In this document: piece by piece, positions 44,804 through 55,147 of the stretch
Position numbering within the stretch: the first letter of the stretch is position 1
Layout: every line of letters begins with the position of its first letter
Source of the DNA: Candidatus Lernaella stagnicola
GTDB taxonomy: Bacteria > Lernaellota > Lernaellaia > Lernaellales > Lernaellaceae
NCBI GenBank assembly: GCA_030765525.1
Contig: JAVCCK010000005.1
Location: 79,402-143,401 of the forward strand
DNA length: 64,000 nucleotides
Direction: 5' to 3'
Notes under the pieces: model-generated
Database searches by the model: none
What the model was told of the DNA's origin: nothing
The model's input: only the letters and a program-made list of their open reading frames with translations
Position numbers and translations under genes: made by a program

Positions 44804-45583
44804 ATGGTTAAGAGAATCGTCATCACCCTCGCGGTTTTGTTGGCCGTGGTACTGGCGGCGCGCTTCGGCTACGAGGCCGCCGAGGTAAAGTACCACCCGC
44901 CCGTCGTGCCGGAAGTGTCCGATCCGGCTTGGCGCGATCCGTTTTGGCGCACCACGTACACGGCCGAGGAATGGGCCGGAATCGTCGACCTGCAATGTCC
45001 GGCCGGCATGGTGTTGATTCCCGCGGGCTCGGTCGACTCCGTGTGGGATCCGCGTTCGAGCCACTTTAAACGGAAACTGGGCGAGCCGCGCGCCGTGGCT
45101 GCTTACTGCATGGACCGCTTCGAATACCCGAACGAACGCTACGCGTTGCCCCGAACCAAAGTAAGCTGGCGCGAAGCCGACCAGTTGTGCCGCGCGGCGG
45201 GCAAGCGGTTATGCGCCGAAGACGAATGGGAACTGGCCTGCACCATGGGTCGCGGGTGGCGTTTCACGTACGGCCCGGAATACGTACCGCATCGATGCAA
45301 CACCGAACAACCGGTCGGCACGCTCCAGGCCATCGCCCCAACCGGCGCGCGCTTCGAATGCCGCAATCGCTTCGCCGTCTTCGATTTGAACGGGAACGTC
45401 AGCGAGTGGGTCGCTGAGCCCATCGAATATCGGAACGGAGCTTTTGGCGTCGTACGCGGCGGGACGGCGTGGCGCGGGGCGGAATACGGCGGCGATTGCT
45501 TTTCGCGACACACCCACCCCGTCGACGACGCTTGCTGGGAAGACGACGGCTTTCGTTGTTGCGCCGATCCGCAACCGAAATAG
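44804..45583 (+). CDS. Membrane-anchored SUMF1/FGE-like protein
   Basis: 259 residues from ATG 44804; no clear RBS. A hydrophobic anchor (residues 3-20: RIVITLAVLLAVVLAARFGY) is followed by an FGE-sulfatase fold: CPAGMVLIPAGSVDSVW, FEYPNERYALPRTKVSWREA, CRAAGKRLCAEDEWELAC, FDLNGNVSEWVAEP, GVVRGGTAWRG and EDDGFRCCADP. About ten Cys suggest disulphides and an exported domain. The paired catalytic Cys of formylglycine-generating enzymes is not evident; this resembles the non-enzymatic C-type-lectin-fold versions. It is 16 bases before the radical SAM gene, so possibly co-transcribed with it. Confidence 0.82.
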   Translation: MVKRIVITLAVLLAVVLAARFGYEAAEVKYHPPVVPEVSDPAWRDPFWRTTYTAEEWAGIVDLQCPAGMVLIPAGSVDSVWDPRSSHFKRKLGEPRAVAAYCMDRFEYPNERYALPRTKVSWREADQLCRAAGKRLCAEDEWELACTMGRGWRFTYGPEYVPHRCNTEQPVGTLQAIAPTGARFECRNRFAVFDLNGNVSEWVAEPIEYRNGAFGVVRGGTAWRGAEYGGDCFSRHTHPVDDACWEDDGFRCCADPQPK

Positions 45584-45599
45584 GCGAGGACGGATTGTC

Positions 45600-46490
45600 A
45601 TGCCCAGCTTGAATGCCGCCGACATTCGTCGGCGAGCCGCGACCCTGCAGCCCCTGCTGTCGCCGTGCCGCTTGTGTCCGCGCGAGTGCAAGGTCGATCG
45701 CTCGGCCGGCGAAAAGGGCTTTTGCCAAACCGGCGCGGCGGCGTTGGTCGCCAGTTTCGGACCGCACTTCGGCGAAGAACGCCCGCTGGTCGGGCGCGGC
45801 GGCTCCGGCACCGTGTTTTTCGCCGGCTGCAACATGGGGTGCATCTTTTGCCAGAACGACGACATCAGTCACGGCGCCCGCGGCCGGGCTGTGACGATCG
45901 AGCACCTGGCGACCCTTTTCCTGGAAGTGCAAAAGTTAGGGTGCCACAATTTGAACCTGGTCACGCCGTCGCACGTCGTGCCGCAAATACTCGAGGCGCT
46001 TGCCTTGGCGGTCGAGGAAGGTTTCGCGTTGCCGATCGTATACAACACCGGCGGGTACGATCGCGCGGATGTGCTCAAACAGTTGGACGGCATCGTGGAT
46101 ATCTACATGCCTGACTACAAATTCACCGACCCCGACGTCGCAACGCAACTGGCGGGCGCACGCGATTATCCTGCCGTCGCGCAAGCCGCCCTACGTGAAA
46201 TGCACCGGCAGGTCGGTGACTTGGTGATCGACGAGAAAGGCGTCGCCCAGCGCGGCTTGCTGGTTCGGCACCTCGTCATGCCCTTCGGCACGGCAGGCAC
46301 CGAAGCGGCGTTTCGTTTTCTGGCCGAGGAGCTAAGCCGCGACACGTACCTCAACATCATGGCCCAGTATCGCCCGTGCCACCGCGCCCACGAGGTGGAT
46401 CGCATCTCCCGGCCGGTCAGCGCGACGGATGTGGCCCGCGCCTATCAACTCGCCGGCCAATTCGGCCTCCACCGCTTGGACGAGCGTTGA
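45600..46490 (+). CDS. PflA-like radical SAM protein (COG1313 type)
   Basis: 296 residues from ATG 45600 (GAGGA nine bases upstream). The cluster motif CNMGCIFCQN (CxxxCxxC) is preceded by an extra N-terminal Cys set CRLCPREC and GFCQTG, characteristic of the uncharacterised PflA-like group rather than of true glycyl radical activases. NLVTPSHVVPQILEAL, IVYNTGGYD, DIYMPDYKF and LVRHLVMP follow in the family order. The substrate is unknown. It is worth considering, but not supported by motif, as the missing activase for the glycyl radical enzyme at 32501. Confidence 0.88.
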   Translation: MPSLNAADIRRRAATLQPLLSPCRLCPRECKVDRSAGEKGFCQTGAAALVASFGPHFGEERPLVGRGGSGTVFFAGCNMGCIFCQNDDISHGARGRAVTIEHLATLFLEVQKLGCHNLNLVTPSHVVPQILEALALAVEEGFALPIVYNTGGYDRADVLKQLDGIVDIYMPDYKFTDPDVATQLAGARDYPAVAQAALREMHRQVGDLVIDEKGVAQRGLLVRHLVMPFGTAGTEAAFRFLAEELSRDTYLNIMAQYRPCHRAHEVDRISRPVSATDVARAYQLAGQFGLHRLDER

Positions 46491-48058
46491 TGACAAACCG
46501 CCGCGAACGAACCTGGGCCGTCTGGACGCTGGCCGGTGTCGCGCTCGCCGTCCTCCTACGCCTACTGATGATCGACGTGCCCTTCGACCGCGACGAAGGG
46601 GGGTATGCGTATATCGGCTGGCAGTGGACGCAGGGCTTGTGGCCCTACGTGCACTCGGTTGAATCCAAGCCGCCCGGAGTTTTCGCGGTGTACGCGATCC
46701 TGGTGGGCCTCTACCACGGCGTGACGAGCGTGCGCCTCGGCATGCTTTTATGGTCGCTGCTGACCGCGCTGGTCTTTCATCGCCTCGTGCGGCGGTTGTT
46801 CGACGCGCCGACCGCGGCCATCGCCACGATACTGCTCGCGCTGACGCAAACCGCGCCGAGCTACGACGGCCAAAGCGCCAACGCCGAAATGTTCATGGTG
46901 ACGTGGATCATCGCCGCGCTACTCATGGTGGCGCCGGGCGGCAACAAACAACAATCGTGGCGTCCGGTGGCCGCCGGGGCGTTGATGGGAATCGCGGTGT
47001 TGTTCAAGCCCGTGGCCGGGGCCGACTTGTTGCCGCTCGTGGTGATGATCTACGCAACCGCTGGGGCCGGGCGCAAGTTCGTGATCCGCATTCTGTATGC
47101 CGCGGGCGGTTTTTGCGCGGCGTTGGCCGCATGTTACGCGGCGTTTGCCCTGGCCGGCGCGGCACGTGAATTCCACTTTTGGGCGTTCAGTTACAACCTC
47201 AGTTACAGCGGCGCGTTTTCGTGGCTCGACCGCGGGCGGGCTTTGGCGATTCAGCTTTCGCGGCGCGGCATGCTGGTGCGCGACTGGCCGCTCCTGGTGG
47301 GGCTGGCCGCAGGGGTGATCGTACTCTGGCGCGGGCGCAGGGAAAACAAAATCGCCGCCTTGGCGCTGCCGTTTTGGCTTTTCTCGGCGGCGGTGGGCGT
47401 GGCGGCTTCGGGTCGTTTCACGGCGCACTATTGGCAGCAACTGCTGCCGCCACTTTGCCTGGCCGCGGCGGTGGGCGTGCGCGGCGCGGTAGGCCTACTT
47501 CTGGAAAAAACGGCGAGCACAGCGAGCCGCGCGGCCATCATCGTCGTGATCGCTCTCTTGCTTCTTTCGCCCACGTTGCTGCGTCTGCCGCAATACACGC
47601 GGGGCGCGGAACTGAGCCGCGACTTGTTCGGCGTCAATCCGTTTTATGACGGCGAAATGCTCGGCCGATACCTGCGCGAACACACCGAACCGGACGAGAC
47701 GGTGCTGGTGTTCGGCAGCGAGGGACAGATTCTTTTCCACGCCCGGCGGCGCAGCGCGATGCGCTTCGTGTTCGCCTATCCGCTCGCGGCTTACTACGAG
47801 GACACACTGGCGCTGCAACAAGAGGCGTGGCGGGAAATTCAGGACTCGCAGCCGCGTTACGTGGTCGTGGTCAACATGCCCTCGTCGATGACGTTGAACA
47901 AAAATGCACCGCCGTTTTTACGCGAGCACTTGCAGCAGTGGGTGGGCTCGAATTGCCGCCTGGAGGCGTCGTTAACGCAAACCCCGGCGGGTAACACAGA
48001 GCTGGTAATCTCGCATCCGCCGCGGGGCGTGGTGGAGCTTTATCGGCGTCTGGATTGA
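46490..48058 (+). CDS. Family 39-like (PMT/ArnT) membrane glycosyltransferase
   Basis: 522 residues. The ATG at 46490 overlaps the radical SAM gene stop (TGATG), so it is coupled. About 10-12 hydrophobic segments. The first external loop has PFDRDEGGYAYIGWQWTQG with the acid pair, and VESKPPGVFAVYAI is the conserved KPPG motif. A soluble C-terminal domain (about 410-522) contains VLVFGSEGQILFHARRRS and ends near VELYRRLD. Expected to transfer a sugar from a polyprenyl-phosphate donor in the periplasm; the acceptor is unknown. Confidence 0.85.
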   Translation: MTNRRERTWAVWTLAGVALAVLLRLLMIDVPFDRDEGGYAYIGWQWTQGLWPYVHSVESKPPGVFAVYAILVGLYHGVTSVRLGMLLWSLLTALVFHRLVRRLFDAPTAAIATILLALTQTAPSYDGQSANAEMFMVTWIIAALLMVAPGGNKQQSWRPVAAGALMGIAVLFKPVAGADLLPLVVMIYATAGAGRKFVIRILYAAGGFCAALAACYAAFALAGAAREFHFWAFSYNLSYSGAFSWLDRGRALAIQLSRRGMLVRDWPLLVGLAAGVIVLWRGRRENKIAALALPFWLFSAAVGVAASGRFTAHYWQQLLPPLCLAAAVGVRGAVGLLLEKTASTASRAAIIVVIALLLLSPTLLRLPQYTRGAELSRDLFGVNPFYDGEMLGRYLREHTEPDETVLVFGSEGQILFHARRRSAMRFVFAYPLAAYYEDTLALQQEAWREIQDSQPRYVVVVNMPSSMTLNKNAPPFLREHLQQWVGSNCRLEASLTQTPAGNTELVISHPPRGVVELYRRLD

Positions 48059-48071
48059 ACGCCGCGGGGCT

Positions 48072-48100
48072 TTGACAAAGCGTGGCGGCGCGAGCAACAT
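48072..48100 (+). promoter_or_regulatory. Probable promoter of the aldolase gene
   Basis: TTGACA (48072-48077), 17-base spacer, CAACAT (48095-48100, 3/6), placing transcription start about 30 bases before the ATG and its AAAAGGAG. Confidence 0.5.
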
Positions 48101-48137
48101 GAGCTTCTTCGGCACTCGACTTTAAAAGGAGAATTCC

Positions 48138-49109
48138 ATGATTTCCTACCGCGAACTCGGCCTCGTTAATTCGCGAGAAATTTTCGCCAAAGCCGTCGCC
48201 GGCGGCTACGCCATCCCTGCCTACAACTTCAACAATTTGGAGCAATTGCAGGCGATCATCACCGGTTGCGTGGAGACGAACTCGCCGGTGATCATTCAGG
48301 TTTCTAGCGGCGCGCGGAAGTACGCCAACCAAATATTGCTGCGGCACTTGGCGGCCGGCGCGGTGGAATTGGCGCGCGATATGGGCAGCCATATTCCCAT
48401 CGTGTTGCACCTGGACCACGGCGACACTTTTGAACTGTGCAAGAACTGTATCGAGACCGGCTTTTCCTCGGTCATGATCGACGGCTCGGCGCATTCCTTC
48501 GAAGACAACATGGCCCTGACCAAGCAGGTGGTCGAATTCGCGCACGAGCACGACGTCACCGTCGAGGGAGAACTGGGCGTGCTGGCGGGTATCGAAGACG
48601 ACGTGCAACACGAGCAATCGCACTACACCGACCCGGACGACGTAGAAGAGTTCGTGCAGCGTACCGGCGTCGATTCGCTCGCGATTTCCATCGGCACGAG
48701 TCATGGGGCCTACAAATTTAAGGTCAAACCCGGCGAGGAGCCGCCGCCCCTTCGCTTCGACATCCTCGAAGAAGTCGAGAAGCGGATCCCCGGATTCCCC
48801 ATCGTCTTGCACGGCGCCAGCAGCGTCATCCCCGCCTACATCGAGCTGATTAACCAGTACGGCGGCGACCTCGGCGGCGCGGTCGGCGTGCCCGAAGAGC
48901 AGTTGCGGCTCGCGGCCAAATCGGCGGTGTGCAAAGTGAACATCGATTCCGACGGGCGCTTGGCTATCACGGCAAAGGTGCGGGAAGTGCTGTGGACCAA
49001 GCCGAAGGAATTCGACCCGCGCAAATACCTCGGCCCGGCGCGCGAGGAACTGATCCGCCTGATCAAACACAAAAACGAGTACGTATTAGGGAGCGCCGGG
49101 AAGGCCTAA
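48138..49109 (+). CDS. fba: Class II fructose-bisphosphate (ketose-bisphosphate) aldolase
   Basis: 323 residues. Zinc-dependent aldolase splitting fructose 1,6-bisphosphate into GAP and DHAP (or a related ketose bisphosphate). Signatures: YAIPAYNFNNLEQLQAI near residue 25, IVLHLDHGDTFELCKNCIE (catalytic Asp and zinc His), SVMIDGSAHSFEDN, VEGELGVLAGIEDD, SLAISIGTSHGAYKF with the next zinc His, and IVLHGASSV with the third. CKVNIDSDGRLA completes the family. RBS AAAAGGAG. The exact substrate within class II is presumed. Confidence 0.93.
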   Translation: MISYRELGLVNSREIFAKAVAGGYAIPAYNFNNLEQLQAIITGCVETNSPVIIQVSSGARKYANQILLRHLAAGAVELARDMGSHIPIVLHLDHGDTFELCKNCIETGFSSVMIDGSAHSFEDNMALTKQVVEFAHEHDVTVEGELGVLAGIEDDVQHEQSHYTDPDDVEEFVQRTGVDSLAISIGTSHGAYKFKVKPGEEPPPLRFDILEEVEKRIPGFPIVLHGASSVIPAYIELINQYGGDLGGAVGVPEEQLRLAAKSAVCKVNIDSDGRLAITAKVREVLWTKPKEFDPRKYLGPAREELIRLIKHKNEYVLGSAGKA

Positions 49110-50170
49110 CTCCGAACTTGCCTCTCGAAAAAATGTGACCAACGCCTCGGCCGCCACTTGGTGGCCGAGTTCGTTCCAGTGCACGCGATCGAAGCCGCGT
49201 ACAATGCGTCCTTGCGTTTCGGCTTCGTGAATCGCCTCGGCCGCGGCGGTCGTAAACGCGACGTCGGCCGCAGCGCACGCGCGACGAAAGGCCGTCACGT
49301 ACGGTTCATCGGCGTCGACGATGAACACCGCCACCCGCGCCGGTTGGGTTTGTTGCTTGAGGCGTCGCAGAATCGCCGCCGTCGTATCACTCGCCGACTT
49401 GAACGAGGGCCAACTTAATCCCCGCTCACGGATCTCTCTTTCAGTCGTCAATTCGGCCGGGTCCAGCAGCAGGCGGTCGGCGCGCGACAGCAAGTAGTAC
49501 AGCATCCGCGAATGGTCGAAGGCGAATTCGTGCAACCCCGGCCATGGCTTCGGCACACGGCGGGAAATCGCCCATTCCTGTGAGGTTGTCGATGTGGAGA
49601 CAAGGTACGGGCGCCGCTTGTTGTTGTTGGAGCCGTAGCTGTCGATCTCCAGCGCGAAGCTGTTGTTGATCAGATCGTTGCCGGTGGCTTGCACGATAAC
49701 CCAGTCCGGACGCAGTGCCGGCGCCCAATCCATCGCTACCATCGCTTCCTGCAAGGTGCCGTAGCCAAGCGCTCCGTAGGCGAACACCTCCGCCCTGTCG
49801 CCTGCCCTGTCTCGAAACACGTGGTAGTAGGTCTTGTCGTTGGACACTTCGGCCGCATGCGTAAAGGAGTCGCCGAGACCAGCAGCACCTTCGTCTTGGC
49901 GGTCGCCGCGTCTCCGTAAAGCCGCGAGCCGCGCGCATCGGTCCGGTAGCGAACCGCGTAGGTAACGCCGGCGGCGTCATGCTTTTCCCGGGTCCACGCC
50001 ACGTTTTCCTTGGCCCGCCAACCCAGCTTGTCGTCCGGCACGATCAGCAGCGAATCGCGGTGCGCCAGCCAACCACGCAAAAACAGTTCGCCGACCAGGA
50101 ACAACGCCACGACCGCCGTCGCGGCAAGAAGCGCGGTGAACACGAGTTTTTTGCGGAGCGGCAGGTTCAC
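49086..50170 (-). pseudogene. Membrane-anchored SGNH hydrolase-like gene broken by a one-base frameshift
   Basis: Two overlapping minus-strand frames make one SGNH protein of about 361 residues. The N-terminal frame (from ATG 50170) has an anchor (FTALLAATAVVALFLVGELF) and leads to ATAKTKVLLVS near 49878. The second frame continues GDSFTHAAEVSNDKTYYH, giving the block I GDSFT, then WVIVQATGNDLINN, and the His motif in FDRVHWNELGHQVAAEAL. Inserting one C in the minus-strand GTCTCGGC (around 49877-49884) restores VLLVLGDSF. Either a sequencing deletion or a real mutation. It resembles the intact SGNH gene at 29996 in size and layout but has the canonical GDS and DxxH. Its 3' end overlaps the aldolase gene by 24 bases. 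Confidence 0.75.
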
Positions 50171-50234
50171 GACAAACCTCGCGTGGCGGCCCGTTCAGGC
50201 CGCGGACGACGATGCTGCATGTGTGCCGTCAGCC

Positions 50235-51182
50235 CTAGAAATAGGTGTAGGAAAATGTTCCGAGGAAGGTCCACGTTTCACCGTAGTCCGGGTCTTCCTT
50301 GAAGGTGTATTTGGCGCCGGCGCTCACGTTGAAGTGGTCGACTACAAAACGCAGGCTCGGCGCCAGGGCATTGGCGTCTTCCTCGTTGGTCGTGCCGCGC
50401 TGCAACTCGCCTTCGTATTCGATGATCAGTTCCAGGAAATTGCGCGGGTGCAGGGGGAAGATCATGCCCGCGTGCACCAAGCCGCTTTTTTCCTCGTATT
50501 CCTGGTCGTCGATCCACGCGTCGCGCAACACCAACGTGCCGTCGCCCATGACCGCAAAGGCGTAGTCGGTAAAGGCCAGGTCGTTCAACTCGATGCCCAA
50601 CGCCAGCATGACTTTCGCGCCGTACGTTTTCACATCACCGAGGCCGTCCTCGTACTTGCCGGCCGGCGCGATGCCGCCCAACCCAATGGCGAAAGCGGGC
50701 AGGAAGTTGTGTTGCTGCACGAAGCCCCACTTGAACATGCCCTCGACCGAACCGATGCCGGTCTTGTCTTTCTGTGCATAGTTGCGGTCGAGGACGCCGA
50801 GATTCGTGAAGGTCTCCTCGACCACCAAGTCGGTCATCACGTAGGGAACGCGGAACCCGAATTCCAACCCCCCCGGGATGCCGACCGTGCCGAGTAACAT
50901 GGCTTCGCGCCGATAGTACGTGGGCGTCGAGCTTTCTTCCCAGGTACCGCCGAGACCGACTTCAAAGGAACCCGGCCGCAAGGTGCGCGTGGACGTGGTC
51001 AACATCAAGCCCGACAGACCGTAAATATTGAAGGGCAAATTGTTCACCTTGGGCTTAGGCGCGGCAACTTCGCCCTGCAACACGCCTTCCGGCACTTCGT
51101 CAAACTCATCCTGCGCGAAGGCGGGGCCCGCCAGAGCCATCGCGATGATCGCAATAAAAGCGGCTATACTTCGAGCGTTCAT
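50235..51182 (-). CDS. Outer membrane beta-barrel protein, porin-like
   Basis: 315 residues. The signal peptide (AAFIAIIAMALAGPAFAQDE) is clear; the start ATG has GGAG six bases upstream. The mature chain is a regular series of amphipathic strands with Gly/Asp turns (SFEVGLGGTWEESSTPTYYR, GLEFGFRVPYVMTDLVVEET, FAIGLGGIAPAGKY, LGTFSYTYF at the end with terminal Phe). It probably forms an outer membrane barrel of 12-14 strands; I cannot name the family. Proximity to the CapD-like gene may be incidental. Confidence 0.75.
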   Translation of the reverse strand: MNARSIAAFIAIIAMALAGPAFAQDEFDEVPEGVLQGEVAAPKPKVNNLPFNIYGLSGLMLTTSTRTLRPGSFEVGLGGTWEESSTPTYYRREAMLLGTVGIPGGLEFGFRVPYVMTDLVVEETFTNLGVLDRNYAQKDKTGIGSVEGMFKWGFVQQHNFLPAFAIGLGGIAPAGKYEDGLGDVKTYGAKVMLALGIELNDLAFTDYAFAVMGDGTLVLRDAWIDDQEYEEKSGLVHAGMIFPLHPRNFLELIIEYEGELQRGTTNEEDANALAPSLRFVVDHFNVSAGAKYTFKEDPDYGETWTFLGTFSYTYF

Positions 51183-51214
51183 TCGTGCTCCATCTCACGG
51201 CCTGCAATGATTTT

Positions 51215-53167
<1,953 letters not shown>

Positions 53168-53355
53168 GATGTTCTCACTCCCCGGCCTGCGGTAACCATA
53201 CTAGACGAAATGCGCCGCGTACACTAGCAGGCACAACGCCCGCGGGGAAGTGGCCTGACCGATATCATCCAACGCGGCGTTTCGCCTGGACAACGACGCG
53301 CGCATAACGTAAACCGTGCTTAGGATTATTGTGATTCAAAGGGGAGAGAAACTGC

Positions 53356-54123
53356 ATGGCCGACGAAAACAATCTTGCCGTATTCATCGATTTTGAGAAC
53401 CTGGCATTAGGCCTGGTCGATAAAAAGGCAAAATTCGACATCAGCAAAGTGCTGGCGCGCTTGGTGGAGAAAGGGAAAATCGTGGCCAAATCGGCCTATG
53501 CCGATTGGGGTCGCTATTCGGATTATAAGCGACAATTGCACGAGGCGGCGATTGAGCTGATCGAAATTCCCAAACGCGCCATGACCGGCAAAAACAGTGC
53601 CGATATTCGGCTCGTCGTGGACGCCATGGACCTTTGCTATTCCAAGGACCACATCGACACCTTCGTGATCGTGTCGGGCGATAGCGACTTTTCGCCGCTC
53701 GTGTCCAAACTCAAGGAAAACGGCAAGCGGGTCATCGGTATCGGGATGCGCGACTCAACCTCGGACCTGCTGGCCGGTAACTGCGACGAGTTCATTTATT
53801 ACGAAGACCTCTTCTCGCCGGAAAGCGAGCCGGAAAAGATCGATAAGACGCTACCCAAGAAAAAGCGCGAGGCCTTCGAACTGCTGATTGCGGCCATCAC
53901 GGCGCTGGTTCGCGAAAACAAGGAAATTTTGTGGAGCAGCATGGTCAAGGACACCATGAAGCGCAAACAGCCGAATTTCAGCGAATCATTCCACGGCTAC
54001 CGGACTTTTTCCGAATTGCTGGAAGACGCCCAGACGCACGATGTCGTGCGCCTCAAAACCGACCCGCGCAGCGGCACGTACGTGATCGTCGGCTTCGGCA
54101 AGAAAGCCCAGGTCAAAAAATAA
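53356..54123 (+). CDS. NYN-domain (PIN-like) RNase with C-terminal OST-HTH-like domain
   Basis: 255 residues, RBS AAGGGGAG. The N-terminal NYN/DUF88 domain (about 1-150) has the acidic active-site clusters FIDFENL, SADIRLVVDAMDL and VIVSGDSDFSPL, with LKENGKRVIGIG, so a metal-dependent RNase of the LabA/MARF1-like group is expected. The C-terminal 80 residues (AFELLIAAITALVRENKEIL, FHGYRTFSELLEDAQ) resemble an OST-HTH/LOTUS RNA-binding domain, a common partner. It stands alone with its own terminator; target RNA unknown. Confidence 0.88.
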   Translation: MADENNLAVFIDFENLALGLVDKKAKFDISKVLARLVEKGKIVAKSAYADWGRYSDYKRQLHEAAIELIEIPKRAMTGKNSADIRLVVDAMDLCYSKDHIDTFVIVSGDSDFSPLVSKLKENGKRVIGIGMRDSTSDLLAGNCDEFIYYEDLFSPESEPEKIDKTLPKKKREAFELLIAAITALVRENKEILWSSMVKDTMKRKQPNFSESFHGYRTFSELLEDAQTHDVVRLKTDPRSGTYVIVGFGKKAQVKK

Positions 54124-54211
54124 ATCGTCCAGTCCGGGCGACCGGCTTCGACCGCGTGGGTCGTCGCGTGGCGCTCGATACAACGCCGTTTCCCCTGTGG
54201 CCGACGCAAAG

Positions 54212-54240
54212 AAGGCCGCCCACCAAGGGCAGCCTTTTTT
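54212..54240 (+). terminator. Rho-independent terminator after the NYN gene
   Basis: AAGGCCGCCC (54212-54221), five-base loop, GGGCAGCCTT (54227-54236) with one mismatch, then T residues. It faces the convergent lipoprotein gene. Confidence 0.75.
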
Positions 54241-54265
54241 ATTTGCCCGGAAAACCGGACCCGAT

Positions 54266-54973
54266 TTACGGCAACGGGACCAGCGCGACGGCATCAACGG
54301 CTGGGCCATAGGCGCCCTGGTCGTCGCTTAGGCTCCGAAGTTCCAGACGGCTGGTTTCGCCGGTGACCAGATCGGCCGGTATTTTGTATTTCTCGGCTTC
54401 CCAGTCCATTTTCGTTGCCTCGCGCCCGGTGGTGTCAACCTCGATTTCGGCGACGAACTCCCCGTCCCACAGCACCTGCAACACCTTCGGGCCTTGTCCC
54501 TCGCTACCGCCGCCCGGGTTGCCGCTCACGCAGAAGAGGACTTCGTATTCGGCGCCGGGCTCCGTGGTCACGTCTTGGTAGATCGCACCGGCCATCGAGC
54601 CGTTGACGTCCAGCCATTGATGGCCTTCCGCAGATTTCGTGCCGGTATTGCTGGACACGGTCTCGACGTTGCCTTCGGCCACAATCCAGCCGTCCATTTC
54701 TTCACCGGCCTCCAGGAGTATTGTTGAAAGCTCGGCGTCGGGTCTCTCAAAGCCGCCGTTCGTGAGCAACGTGTTCGTGGGGATAATGCCGTCGCAGTCG
54801 CCGTCGGGACCGGTGGTATCATCGTCGCCCACGGCGTCGTCGTCGCTCGCGGCATCGTCATCGTCGTCGTCGTCGCCGCCACCGCACCCGATAAAAAAGC
54901 CGGCGAGCGCTATCGACAACACCGTAATCAGCAGCACCAAAAGCCCATTACGACTAAACACGTACACCTTCAT
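54266..54973 (-). CDS. Poly-Asp lipoprotein with DUF642/galactose-binding-like domain
   Basis: 235 residues. The signal peptide ends FFIGC (Cys 30), followed by Gly-Gly and a long Asp run to about residue 58. The mature domain (about 65-235) fits the choice-of-anchor/DUF642 carbohydrate-binding fold: LLTNGGFERPDA, GNVETVSSNTGTKSAEGHQW, LDVNGSMAGAIYQDVTTEPG, EVLFCVSGNPGG and a terminal GPAVDAVALV. It probably binds glycans at the cell surface. The gene is convergent with the NYN gene. Confidence 0.8.
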   Translation of the reverse strand: MKVYVFSRNGLLVLLITVLSIALAGFFIGCGGGDDDDDDDAASDDDAVGDDDTTGPDGDCDGIIPTNTLLTNGGFERPDAELSTILLEAGEEMDGWIVAEGNVETVSSNTGTKSAEGHQWLDVNGSMAGAIYQDVTTEPGAEYEVLFCVSGNPGGGSEGQGPKVLQVLWDGEFVAEIEVDTTGREATKMDWEAEKYKIPADLVTGETSRLELRSLSDDQGAYGPAVDAVALVPLP

Positions 54974-55088
54974 GACGTCCCTCTCCCGAAATCGTTATTC
55001 CTGGTCGCCAGTATAATCACGACTCGCGGCACGCCACAACACCTCAACACGGTTGTCGATCACGGAAACCGAACCGCGGCCGCGGCAA

Positions 55089-55118
55089 TAAAAAAAGGAC
55101 CGCCCCGAAGGGCGGTCC
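55089..55118 (-). terminator. Strong rho-independent terminator of acsA
   Basis: On the minus strand GGACCGCCC, a TTCG tetraloop, GGGCGGTCC and then seven T residues: a perfect 9-bp stem (55118-55110 with 55105-55097). It lies about 30 bases after the acsA stop. Confidence 0.95.
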
Positions 55119-55147
55119 GTGCAAACGAATTCGAAGATCGCGGCTTA

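Noticed and set aside
45600-46490. This radical SAM protein as the dedicated activase of the 32501 glycyl radical enzyme
   Set aside because: It lies 11 kb away and has the extra N-terminal Cys pattern of a different PflA-like group; kept only as an open possibility.
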